A stretch of 22,577 bases of DNA, taken from the NCBI GenBank assembly GCA_049794535.1, contig JBARCX010000015.1, positions 1-22,577 of the forward strand, in the 5' to 3' direction. Under the pieces are notes generated by a model. It was not told the origin of the DNA, did not search any database, and was given only the letters and a program-made list of their open reading frames with translations. Origin of the DNA: JBARCX01 sp049794535 (lineage in GTDB: Bacteria; Pseudomonadota; Gammaproteobacteria; Xanthomonadales; Rhodanobacteraceae). The translations under genes and the position numbers were made by a program. The first letter of the stretch is position 1, and each line of letters opens with the position of its first letter. Below, piece by piece: positions 1-6,983 of this stretch.

Positions 1-185
1 GCACTGAACAGGGTTAAGCGTGTTATGCGTTGTTGTAGCTCGCTAATTTGCGGCAGGCTATCGGTAAGTGGGCGCAGTAGAAAAATCAGGAACAGCGCGC
101 CACCCAGCGTCATCGACTGAGCAACGATAACCAGGCCATGCAGGATGATGCTGAGGTAACCGAATATATCGACGAGAAGACCCAC
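1..185 (-). CDS. copD: Copper resistance protein CopD, N-terminal fragment (runs off the window)
   Basis: Reading the minus strand from a GTG at 185 gives an open frame to the window edge (about 61 codons). It begins with a hydrophobic helix (GLLVDIFGYLSIILHGLVIV) and continues AQSMTLGGALFLIFLLRPL, as expected for the first membrane spans of the CopD/PcoD inner-membrane family, which works with periplasmic CopC in copper handling. The identification rests on these spans plus the position directly downstream of copC, 103 bases away on the same strand. The GTG start has an AAGG about a dozen bases upstream and the frame stays open further upstream, so the exact start is uncertain. Only the N-terminus can be seen. 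Another polytopic membrane protein cannot be fully excluded. Confidence 0.6.
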   Translation of the reverse strand, partial: MGLLVDIFGYLSIILHGLVIVAQSMTLGGALFLIFLLRPLTDSLPQISELQQRITRLTLFS

Positions 186-288
186 AGGGAATCGCCTTTT
201 CCACAGGATGTCAGGTCGCGCCCGCCCTCCGCCTAGAGGCGTGAGGCCGACACTTCAAATCAGGTATGCGAGATCAAGCTGCGTTAAA

Positions 289-657
289 TCAGGGCTTCGC
301 GACTACAGTGAATGGCACGTCACCACGGGTGATGTGTCCATCCAGCGCGAGTGCTTGCCAACGAACGGTATAGGTGCCAGGTACAAGATCGGCACTACTC
401 GACAGCACGTTCGCTTGGTCGCTGGTGGCAATGGGCAGCACTGTTTCGCTGTGGTCGGGTTTGATCAAAGTAAGGCGTGATCGACCCTGATCAATTTTGC
501 TGTTGTATTTGAAGACTAAGGTGTCATGGCCAGCAGGCAGCGTGCCGTTCGGCTTGGGTGTGCTATCGATCAGGATCGCATGCGCGCTCGCGGACATGCT
601 GGTAAATACGCCAACTGCGATGAACAAGAGAATCCTGAAGCGAGGGCTTATGCGCAT
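289..657 (-). CDS. copC: Periplasmic copper-binding protein CopC/YobA family
   Basis: A 122-residue protein with a signal peptide: basic MRISPRFR, a hydrophobic core, then a cleavage site after ASA. The mature protein would begin with His-Ala (HAILIDSTPKPNGTL). An N-terminal histidine that can ligate Cu(II) is a hallmark of the CopC family, and the second conserved histidine is visible in ALDGHITRGD near the C-terminus. Size and the compact beta-rich pattern match CopC. The partner copD lies 103 bases downstream on the same strand, so the pair likely handles periplasmic copper and its transfer across the inner membrane. The ATG lies within a 14-base perfect palindrome (647-660), described separately. 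No strong Shine-Dalgarno is seen just before it. Confidence 0.82.
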   Translation of the reverse strand: MRISPRFRILLFIAVGVFTSMSASAHAILIDSTPKPNGTLPAGHDTLVFKYNSKIDQGRSRLTLIKPDHSETVLPIATSDQANVLSSSADLVPGTYTVRWQALALDGHITRGDVPFTVVAKP

Positions 658-660
658 AAG
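647..660. promoter_or_regulatory. 14-base perfect palindrome overlapping the copC start
   Basis: The sequence CTTATGCGCATAAG is a perfect inverted repeat that includes the copC ATG on the minus strand. It could be a repressor operator or an mRNA hairpin that hides the start codon. The same two hexamers in swapped order (CATAAG-CG-CTTATG) overlap the hpnI start at 11535-11548. No regulator gene lies next to it. The role is inferred only from symmetry and position. Confidence 0.25.
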
Positions 661-696
661 GATATTTCCGTTTAAGCATGACGAGGGTGACGGCGA

Positions 697-890
697 CCAG
701 ATTAGCGTGGAGTTTCAATTGCAGCCTTCTCCCTCCGGGAGAAGGTGCCGGCAGGCGGAAGAGGGTGCGACGAAGCTTCAACATATCGTGCTAATCGTCC
801 CACCCGTTGCGCCCAAAGGAAGTCCCTGTGGGACCGGCACCCTCTCCCGAAGGGAGAGGGCTCCCACACTGAAACTCAACGCTAATCTGG
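697..890. repeat. Palindromic intergenic repeat element, MITE-like, with 21-base terminal inverted repeats
   Basis: The 260-base gap between copC and hpnG holds no gene but a nested palindrome. The outer arms at 697-717 and 870-890 are inverted copies over 21 bases with one mismatch (core TGAAACTC.ACGCTAATCTGG). Inside are two short hairpins: 725-745 (CCTTCTCCC/GGGAGAAGG) and 840-860 (CCCTCTCCC/GGGAGAGGG), each joined to a TGCCGG/CCGGCA segment. The right-hand block 821-860 recurs with few differences at 20990-21030. This fits a dispersed non-coding repeat of the kind common between genes in Xanthomonadales. It lies just downstream of the sqs-shc-hpnG operon, where hairpins could protect or end the transcript, but no T-run follows. 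Confidence 0.7.
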
Positions 891-917
891 CATAGGCGCG
901 GGATCATGAATCTGCGC

Positions 918-1667
918 TCATTGATCCCAACCTAGCGTAGGAGTTGCTGCACGGGCCACTGTGCGTAGTGTCTGGGTGGCACGCGACATTCGCGAGTAAA
1001 GGCCAGGCAAGGCAGCCAGCAATGAAGGATGACGGCTCAAGGATGCAATCAGCTTGAATGGACGCGGACTGCCCCATGCATCGATGCAGGCATGCAGCGC
1101 AGTGGGGATCGTATCGTCAACCTCATCGACAATGACGCGGAGGGCGAGGAACGGTAAGCCGCGAGATTGAGCAACCGCCGCCACCGCCGCACTTTCCATA
1201 TCCACCGCCGCCACAGCATAGAGATCGCCTGCTGCCGTTTTCGCTGATGTCGTCAGCAACGGCAGGTGCACGCTGAGCAACGGCCCGATAGCCGGGGCAG
1301 ATAGGCCGGCTGTGGTTAATCGCTGTACCAGGCGATGGCGCCACGCGGCATCGGAGGTGTAGTCACATCCTTGGTCGTCGAAGATGCGCGTAGGGCAGAT
1401 CAGCATGCCGCTACGGACACCGGCTTGTAGCGCACCAGCGACACCGAATACAGCTAGCGCGGTGGCGCCTGCATCGGCGAGCGCCTCTGCTGCGCTCCGT
1501 GCGGCGGAAGGCCCCATGCCGCTCAGCCATAAACCTGCACCATTGGCGAGTGGCGTTATACGTTCGGGATGCGCCGTGCGTGTCGTCAACGCCTTGGCTT
1601 CTGCCGTTAGCGGCACGACGATGCCCACCGAATGAATCGTTGTCGCCTTGCTCATAGGCCTGTTCAT
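918..1667 (-). CDS. hpnG: Hopanoid-associated phosphorylase/nucleosidase HpnG
   Basis: A 249-residue protein of the nucleoside phosphorylase superfamily. HpnG removes adenine from adenosylhopane to give ribosylhopane (phosphorylated form), the step after HpnH. Visible landmarks are SGMGPSAARSAAEAL near residue 49, FGVAGAL at 74-80, and VDMESAAVAAVA at 156-167, the VDMES signature that contacts the ribose in this superfamily. The frame stays open far upstream inside shc, but homology-like sequence begins only at MNRPMSKATTIHSVGIVVPL. I chose the ATG at 1667 because it overlaps the shc stop as ATGA; the ATG at 1655 is an alternative. It is the last gene of the sqs-shc-hpnG unit, so its translation is probably coupled to shc. 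Confidence 0.85.
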   Translation of the reverse strand: MNRPMSKATTIHSVGIVVPLTAEAKALTTRTAHPERITPLANGAGLWLSGMGPSAARSAAEALADAGATALAVFGVAGALQAGVRSGMLICPTRIFDDQGCDYTSDAAWRHRLVQRLTTAGLSAPAIGPLLSVHLPLLTTSAKTAAGDLYAVAAVDMESAAVAAVAQSRGLPFLALRVIVDEVDDTIPTALHACIDAWGSPRPFKLIASLSRHPSLLAALPGLYSRMSRATQTLRTVARAATPTLGWDQ

Positions 1668-3637
1668 GCGTTTACCCGTCGTAGTAGTTGCCGATAACGA
1701 GCTAACGCCCACAGCGGAAAGTACGCTGCGTAGCCGTGGTACTTGAGATAGTAAACACGCGGAAAGCCCGGCGCGTTGTGCGAGGGATGCCACCACAGCC
1801 CGTTGGTCTGCTGCGTCGTGAGCAGAAAAGCGATGCCGCGTCGCACCGAGTCCGACTGTGTATCGCCCAGGGCCAGCTGAGCAAGTACAGCCCAGGCGGT
1901 GGAGTGGGGAGTACTGACATTCTGGTTGGTGCCACGTAACGCTGGATCGATGTAACTGTCGTTGGTTTCGCCCCAACCCCCATCGACGTGTTGCCGTGCG
2001 CGCAGCCATTCAACAGCCTTACGGATGTATGGCTGTTGCGGATCTTCACCCGCTAACGCCAGGCCGGCGAGCACGCTCCAGGTACCGTAGATGTAGTTGC
2101 TACCCCAGCGCCCCCACCAGCAACCATCGTCTTGCTGGGTTGCACGCAGATAATCGATGCAGCGGCGTATGTCATCGCGATCCTGGGTTCGTGCGAGTAC
2201 AGCCAGGCAGGCGAGAACGCGACCGGATACGTCTTCCGTGGGTGGATCGAGCAGGGCACCGTGATCGGCGAAGGGAATCGCGTTGAGGTAGTAATACGTG
2301 TTGTCGGCATCAAAGGCAGCAAAGCCGCCGTTCTTCGATTGCAATGCGACCATCCAATCCGCGGCGCGATCGGTATTCATACGGTGGCGGCCAGGCTCTG
2401 CACGACGTTGGTCTTGTATGTGCAGCAAGGCGGCGATGACGGCCGTGTCGTCGATATCGGGGTAATACGCATTGGCGTATTGAAAAGCCCAGCCGCCAGG
2501 CGCGACATCGGGTGCACGTGCAGCCCAGTCGCCTTGGTGTTCGAGTTCCTGCCGCGTGGCAAGCCAGTCGCACGCACGGGTGATGGCTGTCTGTGTCGCT
2601 GCATCGTCGCTGGCGTGCATCAGAGCCAGTGCGCACCAGCCGGTATCCCATATGGGCGACACACAAGGTTGGCAGTAGGCCAAGTCATCATCGCGATGCA
2701 CGACTAGCTTTTGAATGGAGCGTAGGCAGGTTTGTCGCGCGGGGTGATCTTTGAGATAGCCGAGCAAAGCCATCGCTTCATAACTGTTGACCATCGGCGG
2801 GAAAATAGCGCCGATGCCGTCTTCGCCATTCATACGTGCCAGGAACCACGCTTCAGCTTTTTGGATCGCACGTTGCCGCAGCTTTTTCGGCATCCATCGG
2901 TCGAGAGCGCGACCGATTTTGTCCAGCGTCAGAAAGGCACGATTCAACACGCCGCCGCGAATAAAATAGTGGCGCTCCTCTTCGGGTGCGGTGACGAAGA
3001 GTTCGCGTACGCTGACCTTGTTCGGGTTAATCGCTTTTGCTTTGAGCGTGCAAAGTATCGTTAAGGGAACGACGGTAGTGCGTGCCCAATACGAAATCTT
3101 GTCGATATGGAACGGTGCCCAACGCGGGAACAGCATGATCTCGACAGGCACATAGGGAACGGCGCGCCACGGCACCTGTTCGAACAGGGCCAATAGGATC
3201 CGGGTGAACACGTTGGCTTTTGCGGCGCCGCCGAGCGCGAGTATGGCCGTGCGTGCGCGGAGCATATGCGGTGAGGAAGGATCATCACCGGCGGCTTTGA
3301 GCGCGTAATAGGCTTTCACCGTGCATGACAGGTCGATGGAGCCACCGTGATATTGCGCCCATCCACCGTGGGTATCGTTGGCCTGGATGACGCGTAGATA
3401 ACGCGCCATTTTTGTTTGCAGCACGTCGTCGATCTCGTCCATGTAATGCATCAACAGGATGTATTCGGCGGTAATCGTGCCGTCGGACTCCAGTTCGAAG
3501 CACCAATGCCCGTCATCGCGTTGCAGCGCCAACAGCGCGATGCGCGCACGTTCAATGGCATGGTTCAAATGTGTTGTTTCAGCCTCCCAGGTGAAGCTAT
3601 CGCAGACGGCCGAAGCGACGGGTGCGGACTGGCTCAT
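1664..3637 (-). CDS. shc: Squalene-hopene cyclase
   Basis: A 657-residue class II triterpene cyclase that converts squalene to hopene/hopanol at the inner membrane (also called hpnF). The catalytic acid motif DIDDTA lies at residues 394-399 (the DxDD aspartates). Several QW repeats are visible, e.g. LLALQRDDGHW near 36-45, QSKNGGFAAFD near 433, QQDDGCWWGRWG at 501-512, QHVDGGWGE at 549-557 and QQTNGLWW at 609-616. Length and order match the family. The start overlaps the sqs stop as ATGA (3637/3634), and the stop overlaps the hpnG start in the same way, so the three genes look translationally coupled. No key residue appears missing. Confidence 0.97.
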   Translation of the reverse strand: MSQSAPVASAVCDSFTWEAETTHLNHAIERARIALLALQRDDGHWCFELESDGTITAEYILLMHYMDEIDDVLQTKMARYLRVIQANDTHGGWAQYHGGSIDLSCTVKAYYALKAAGDDPSSPHMLRARTAILALGGAAKANVFTRILLALFEQVPWRAVPYVPVEIMLFPRWAPFHIDKISYWARTTVVPLTILCTLKAKAINPNKVSVRELFVTAPEEERHYFIRGGVLNRAFLTLDKIGRALDRWMPKKLRQRAIQKAEAWFLARMNGEDGIGAIFPPMVNSYEAMALLGYLKDHPARQTCLRSIQKLVVHRDDDLAYCQPCVSPIWDTGWCALALMHASDDAATQTAITRACDWLATRQELEHQGDWAARAPDVAPGGWAFQYANAYYPDIDDTAVIAALLHIQDQRRAEPGRHRMNTDRAADWMVALQSKNGGFAAFDADNTYYYLNAIPFADHGALLDPPTEDVSGRVLACLAVLARTQDRDDIRRCIDYLRATQQDDGCWWGRWGSNYIYGTWSVLAGLALAGEDPQQPYIRKAVEWLRARQHVDGGWGETNDSYIDPALRGTNQNVSTPHSTAWAVLAQLALGDTQSDSVRRGIAFLLTTQQTNGLWWHPSHNAPGFPRVYYLKYHGYAAYFPLWALARYRQLLRRVNA

Positions 3638-4800
3638 CGTTGCAAGGCGTCTTTAGCTTCCTTAGGCTCGCACCAGGCAGCTTCGGCTAGATACGGAATG
3701 GCGCTCTTGGGCCAGGCGTGGCCGGGGCTTGCCGGTTCGCCCCACTCCTTTGCCAAGGGTGTCAACGGCAGCCCACGTGCGGCTATCGTAAACATCCAGC
3801 GCAGACTTGCGTTGTATTTTGTGGCGAGTTTGGTGAACGCGATGGTTCCGGCTACCGCGCCGTGTGAAACCTTGATTTGCGTGCCTGCGGAAAAATCGAG
3901 ATGGTCACGTAGATTGCGCAGCGTCAACACCGCAAGGCCAACCGACCATAGACAAAAACGTCGCATACCCACCTGCTTGGCGGGAATGAGTAGCGTGTAC
4001 TCAAGCGCACGCCGCAGATGCGTGTGTGCTATGCCGATGAGTTCGGTTAACGCCTCGGCATAATGAGCGTCCTGCTCGCCGGCATGCAGATCTGTCAGCC
4101 GCACACCACGTCGGGTGAAAATATCTTGCGGTAGCCAGCAGGCGCCGTGAATGCGATCTTCCCATTGATCCTTGAGGATGTTGGTCATCTGTAAACCCTG
4201 ACCAAAGGAAACCGCGAGACGCATCATGTCGTTGCGTTGCTCAGCCAGTGCTGGCTCGTAGTCGATGAATAGCTCGGTGAGCATTTCACCGACAACACCG
4301 GCGACGCAGTAGCAATAGCGGTCCATGTCACGCAGGGAGTCCAGACCATGCAGGCCTGCGTTGCGCTGGAAATCGTACATGCCCTGAGACATCACCTTCA
4401 GGCAGTTTACGATCGCCGTGCGTTGCGCCGGCCTCAATGAGCGAGTTATCTGGAGTACCTTGGGCAACCCGTGTACCAGCTCACGCTCGGCTTCAAGCGT
4501 CCCGTTTGAAAGCAGTGGCGACAATGCGGCAGCAAAGCGTTGCGCATCGATGCGACCGAGCACGGCGTCGACGAATGCGCTCTCATGGTGGCGCTTGTCC
4601 TCGGCCGAGAGCGTGGGTTCGTCTTCGATGGTGTCGGCGATCCGACAAAGCAAATACGCGTTGGTTACCGCGTGGCGCAGCGCCGGGGGCAACTGCGGGA
4701 TGGTCAACGCGAAGGTTCTGGACACGAGCGGAAGTATCGCGTCTTGGTAGGCGCTGGCGTCGGTCTTTGGGATCGCGTTGGTATCGGGGAATTCGATCAT
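3634..4800 (-). CDS. Squalene synthase (farnesyl-diphosphate farnesyltransferase), eukaryote-like type
   Basis: A 388-residue trans-isoprenyl diphosphate synthase of the squalene/phytoene synthase family. It contains the two aspartate-rich, Mg-binding motifs, DTIEDE at 56-61 and NILKDQWED at 207-215, and a YCYCVAGVVGEMLTELF block at 162-178. That last block closely resembles the YC.YVAG.VG signature of true squalene synthases of eukaryotes and Methylococcus-like bacteria, rather than HpnD. The first half-reaction makes presqualene diphosphate; the family also performs the NADPH-dependent second half-reaction. A hydrophobic stretch at about 281-295 matches the conserved segment after the second motif, and no C-terminal membrane anchor is obvious. 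It is the first gene of the unit with shc and hpnG, replacing hpnCDE. A GAGG lies upstream of the ATG. Family is secure; the exact product is inferred from motifs and context. Confidence 0.88.
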   Translation of the reverse strand: MIEFPDTNAIPKTDASAYQDAILPLVSRTFALTIPQLPPALRHAVTNAYLLCRIADTIEDEPTLSAEDKRHHESAFVDAVLGRIDAQRFAAALSPLLSNGTLEAERELVHGLPKVLQITRSLRPAQRTAIVNCLKVMSQGMYDFQRNAGLHGLDSLRDMDRYCYCVAGVVGEMLTELFIDYEPALAEQRNDMMRLAVSFGQGLQMTNILKDQWEDRIHGACWLPQDIFTRRGVRLTDLHAGEQDAHYAEALTELIGIAHTHLRRALEYTLLIPAKQVGMRRFCLWSVGLAVLTLRNLRDHLDFSAGTQIKVSHGAVAGTIAFTKLATKYNASLRWMFTIAARGLPLTPLAKEWGEPASPGHAWPKSAIPYLAEAAWCEPKEAKDALQR

Positions 4801-5065
4801 TGGCGTGCCTCAGCCTGCCTAATATCTCACCGAAAAATGTGCGGATCTTGAATACTTTAACGACAGAACGGGTGGGGGACACACAACACTAGGTGAACGA
4901 GCATGATGCAGATGGATCTTAGCTTGCGTCGTTACGGTGCTTCCGTTGCCTTGCTTCAGTAGCAACAATAACCTTCGTCCATAATGGCATTATGACCACT
5001 TACTCGAACCGATGGCCAGAGGTAGTGCTGCATACCTTGCTACACATGCCTGCGGTGAAGTCACC
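4801..5065. other. Divergent intergenic region between the squalene synthase operon and hpnA
   Basis: This 265-base gap separates the minus-strand sqs-shc-hpnG unit from plus-strand hpnA and must hold promoters for both. I see no clear paired -35/-10 boxes on either strand; TATTAG about 20 bases before the sqs ATG on the minus strand is the best -10-like match, without a good -35. The only other structure is a possible 19-codon open frame (4903-4962), listed separately. No hairpin followed by a T-run and no repeat element is seen. Confidence 0.5.
4903..4962 (+). CDS. Possible 19-residue leader peptide upstream of hpnA
   Basis: A short frame, MMQMDLSLRRYGASVALLQ, begins at 4903 and stops at TAG 4960-4962. 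AGGTGA (4891-4896), a plausible Shine-Dalgarno, lies six bases before the ATG. It ends about 100 bases before the hpnA start. There is no recognisable domain, no run of a single amino acid as in attenuation leaders, and no clear attenuator hairpin after it. A frame this short can occur by chance; the ribosome-binding site is the only reason to list it. Confidence 0.18.
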   Translation: MMQMDLSLRRYGASVALLQ

Positions 5066-6043
5066 GTGAAAGCGCTAGTAACCGGAGCCACCGGCTTTGT
5101 GGGTTCCGCAGTGGCCCGTCGTCTGCTTCGCGATGGCCACGATGTGAGCGTGTTGGTAAGAGCATCATCCGATCGTCGCAATCTACAAGGTCTCGATGTG
5201 CGAGTGGTAGAGGGTGATCTCACTCAAGCGAATTCGTTGCTGCAAGCTTGCGCTGGTTGCGATGCATTGTTCCACGTGGCGGCTGACTATCGGCTATGGA
5301 CGCGCGAGCCCGAGCAACTCTACCGCGCCAATGTCGACGGCACGCGTGCCATTCTCGAGGCGGCCAGGCAAGCCGGTGTGTCGCGCATCGTCTATACCAG
5401 CAGCGTCGCCACGCTCGGCATTCCCAAGAACGGCAGCCTTGGCGATGAGACCACAACGGTCGCACTGAGCGATATGGTCGGGCACTACAAGCGCTCCAAA
5501 TTCCTCGCCGAAGAAATCGCAAAGACATTCGCTGCCGAGGGCTTGCCGATTGTCATCGTCAACCCTTCAACGCCATTAGGCCCGCGCGACATCAAGCCTA
5601 CGCCTACCGGCCGGATTGTGCGCGATGCGCTTGCCGGACGTTTGCCGGCCTATGTCGATACGGGCCTCAATATCGTTCATGTGGACGATGTGGCCGAAGG
5701 GCACGTGCTGGCGTTTGAGCGGGGCAGGGTGGGCGAGCGTTATGTCCTCGGCGGATTCAACATGTCACTGCGTGACATGTTGTTCGAGATTGCGGATATC
5801 GCTGGGCGATCGCCGCCGAAATGGCGTCTTCCGCACGCGGTGGTGATGCCCGTGGCTTATGCCGCCGAAGCTTGGGCCTTGTTGACTGGGATGAACCCGA
5901 TAGCCACGGTCGAGGAAGTGCGTATGTCCAAAAAACGCATGTTCTTTTCCAGCGCGAAAGCCGAGCGCGAACTGGGTTACGCGCCGCGTCCCGTGCGTGA
6001 GGCACTGCAGGATGCGGTGCAATGGTTCAGTCAGCAGCGGTGA
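5066..6043 (+). CDS. hpnA: Hopanoid-associated sugar epimerase HpnA (NAD-dependent epimerase/dehydratase family)
   Basis: A 325-residue extended short-chain dehydrogenase. The dinucleotide-binding GATGFVG lies at residues 7-13, a DL..A pattern follows near 51-55, and the catalytic YKRSK (Tyr141, Lys145) comes after SSVATLG. LNIVHVDDVAEGHVLAFE is typical of the family. HpnA is found in most hopanoid clusters as a presumed nucleotide-sugar or head-group epimerase, but its reaction is not well established. I chose the GTG at 5066 because it starts right at the Rossmann strand (MKALVTGATG) and has GGTGAAG five bases upstream; an in-frame ATG at 5012 would add 18 residues that look non-homologous. 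It is transcribed alone, away from sqs, and ends 6 bases from the convergent ferritin-like gene. Confidence 0.88.
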   Translation: MKALVTGATGFVGSAVARRLLRDGHDVSVLVRASSDRRNLQGLDVRVVEGDLTQANSLLQACAGCDALFHVAADYRLWTREPEQLYRANVDGTRAILEAARQAGVSRIVYTSSVATLGIPKNGSLGDETTTVALSDMVGHYKRSKFLAEEIAKTFAAEGLPIVIVNPSTPLGPRDIKPTPTGRIVRDALAGRLPAYVDTGLNIVHVDDVAEGHVLAFERGRVGERYVLGGFNMSLRDMLFEIADIAGRSPPKWRLPHAVVMPVAYAAEAWALLTGMNPIATVEEVRMSKKRMFFSSAKAERELGYAPRPVREALQDAVQWFSQQR

Positions 6044-6049
6044 GGGCGC

Positions 6050-6946
6050 TCAGCGTATGAAAAAGCGCGCCATGCGGGCCAAACGAGGCACCAGCGTCGG
6101 GCGCAAGAGACGCGCGTCATAACCGCTCATACGGCGGCGATCTTCGGTCAGGCACATATCGAGCAGCTCACTAAGCTTGAGGTCCAGACCGATCTGTTGA
6201 TGGCCGGTGATGGCGAAATTGGCATCCTGCATTTCACCCTTGCTGTCCAAACCCTTGGCGATGCCAATGCGCTCCCAGATCAGAAAGGCCCATACGCGCA
6301 TCACCTTGAACAAGAACAGCGGCCTTCGCCACCAGGCCAATTGCCGGCGGTACCATGCCGTCCAATTGGCGAAGAACAGAATGTGGCGGGCCTCCTCCTG
6401 CACCACGGGCTCGAAGGTGTCCACGAGCTCCGTCGGAAAATAACCGGTGCGTTTGGCTGATTCGAACAAGCCGAACGCGAAGAAGCTGTCGATGCATTCG
6501 CTATAGCCCGTCACCAGCCAGCCCCACTCGGGATCCGTGGGTACTTCGTAAGCAGGTTCCGGCGCCAATGCGATGCCGTACGCTTCCACCAGTTTGCTGA
6601 GCACGACTTTGTGGCGGGCTTCTTCGCCGGCGTCCATGATCAGCGCTTCATGCAGCAGCGGATCATGAATAACTGTACTGGCGTAGGTTTCGACGCGCAG
6701 GGTGGCGCGACCCTCGGTTTGTACGGCGATATCCCAAATGGGTAACGAGGTGATGCGCTGCAAGGCATCCGGACTAAGCCTGGGCCACACCATCACCGCC
6801 GGTCGGTAAGGGTTATGGGTGTCCAGCAGCATGCGACAAAACAATCGTTTGTGCGCATCGGATCCGATACGTATCCGGCCCGATTCCGTGCTTTGCCAAT
6901 GGCGCATCGCATGGTCGGCAGCCATTACCTCAGCGTCGTTCGACAT
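6050..6946 (-). CDS. Ferritin-like di-iron protein of unknown function, hopanoid-operon associated
   Basis: A 298-residue protein I cannot assign to a named enzyme. The ligand pattern of a four-helix-bundle di-iron centre is visible: Glu86 (RVETYAS), Glu109-x-x-His112 (GEEARHKVV), Glu150 (YSECIDSFF) and Glu185-x-x-His188 (QEEARHILFF). This E...ExxH...E...ExxH layout is shared by ferritin-like oxidases and oxygenases, such as the COQ7, AurF and desaturase-type groups. The segment at about 205-225 (RRPLFLFKVMRVWAFLIW) is hydrophobic and could touch the membrane. The gene follows hpnL by 37 bases with GAGG before its ATG, so it is probably the last gene of hpnIJKL. Context suggests O2-dependent chemistry on a hopanoid or isoprenoid, but that is inference. 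It could instead be a stress or lipid protein unrelated to hopanoids. Confidence 0.75.
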   Translation of the reverse strand: MSNDAEVMAADHAMRHWQSTESGRIRIGSDAHKRLFCRMLLDTHNPYRPAVMVWPRLSPDALQRITSLPIWDIAVQTEGRATLRVETYASTVIHDPLLHEALIMDAGEEARHKVVLSKLVEAYGIALAPEPAYEVPTDPEWGWLVTGYSECIDSFFAFGLFESAKRTGYFPTELVDTFEPVVQEEARHILFFANWTAWYRRQLAWWRRPLFLFKVMRVWAFLIWERIGIAKGLDSKGEMQDANFAITGHQQIGLDLKLSELLDMCLTEDRRRMSGYDARLLRPTLVPRLARMARFFIR

Positions 6947-6983
6947 CGAAACCTCGTTGCGTCGTCATCCATTTCAACCGGGA

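Noticed and set aside
840..860. Rho-independent terminator of the sqs-shc-hpnG operon
   Set aside because: The hairpin is good, but no T-run follows on the minus strand and it is part of a dispersed repeat, so I list it only as a repeat.
1668..2009. Upstream extension of the hpnG reading frame inside shc (would give 363 residues)
   Set aside because: The extension is antisense-free but out of frame with the clear cyclase gene on the same strand, shows no family similarity, and the ATG at 1667 overlaps the shc stop as expected for coupled genes.
2132..2707. A 191-codon plus-strand frame opposite shc
   Set aside because: A shadow of the shc gene on the other strand, with no domain and no ribosome-binding site.
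3634..4800. Calling this gene hpnD or hpnC
   Set aside because: The YCYCVAGVVG block and overall length fit true squalene synthases better, and the usual companion hpnC/hpnE genes are absent.
6050..6946. Calling the ferritin-like gene hpnR or hpnP (hopanoid methylases)
   Set aside because: Those are cobalamin-dependent radical SAM proteins with CxxxCxxC clusters; this protein instead has paired ExxH di-iron motifs.
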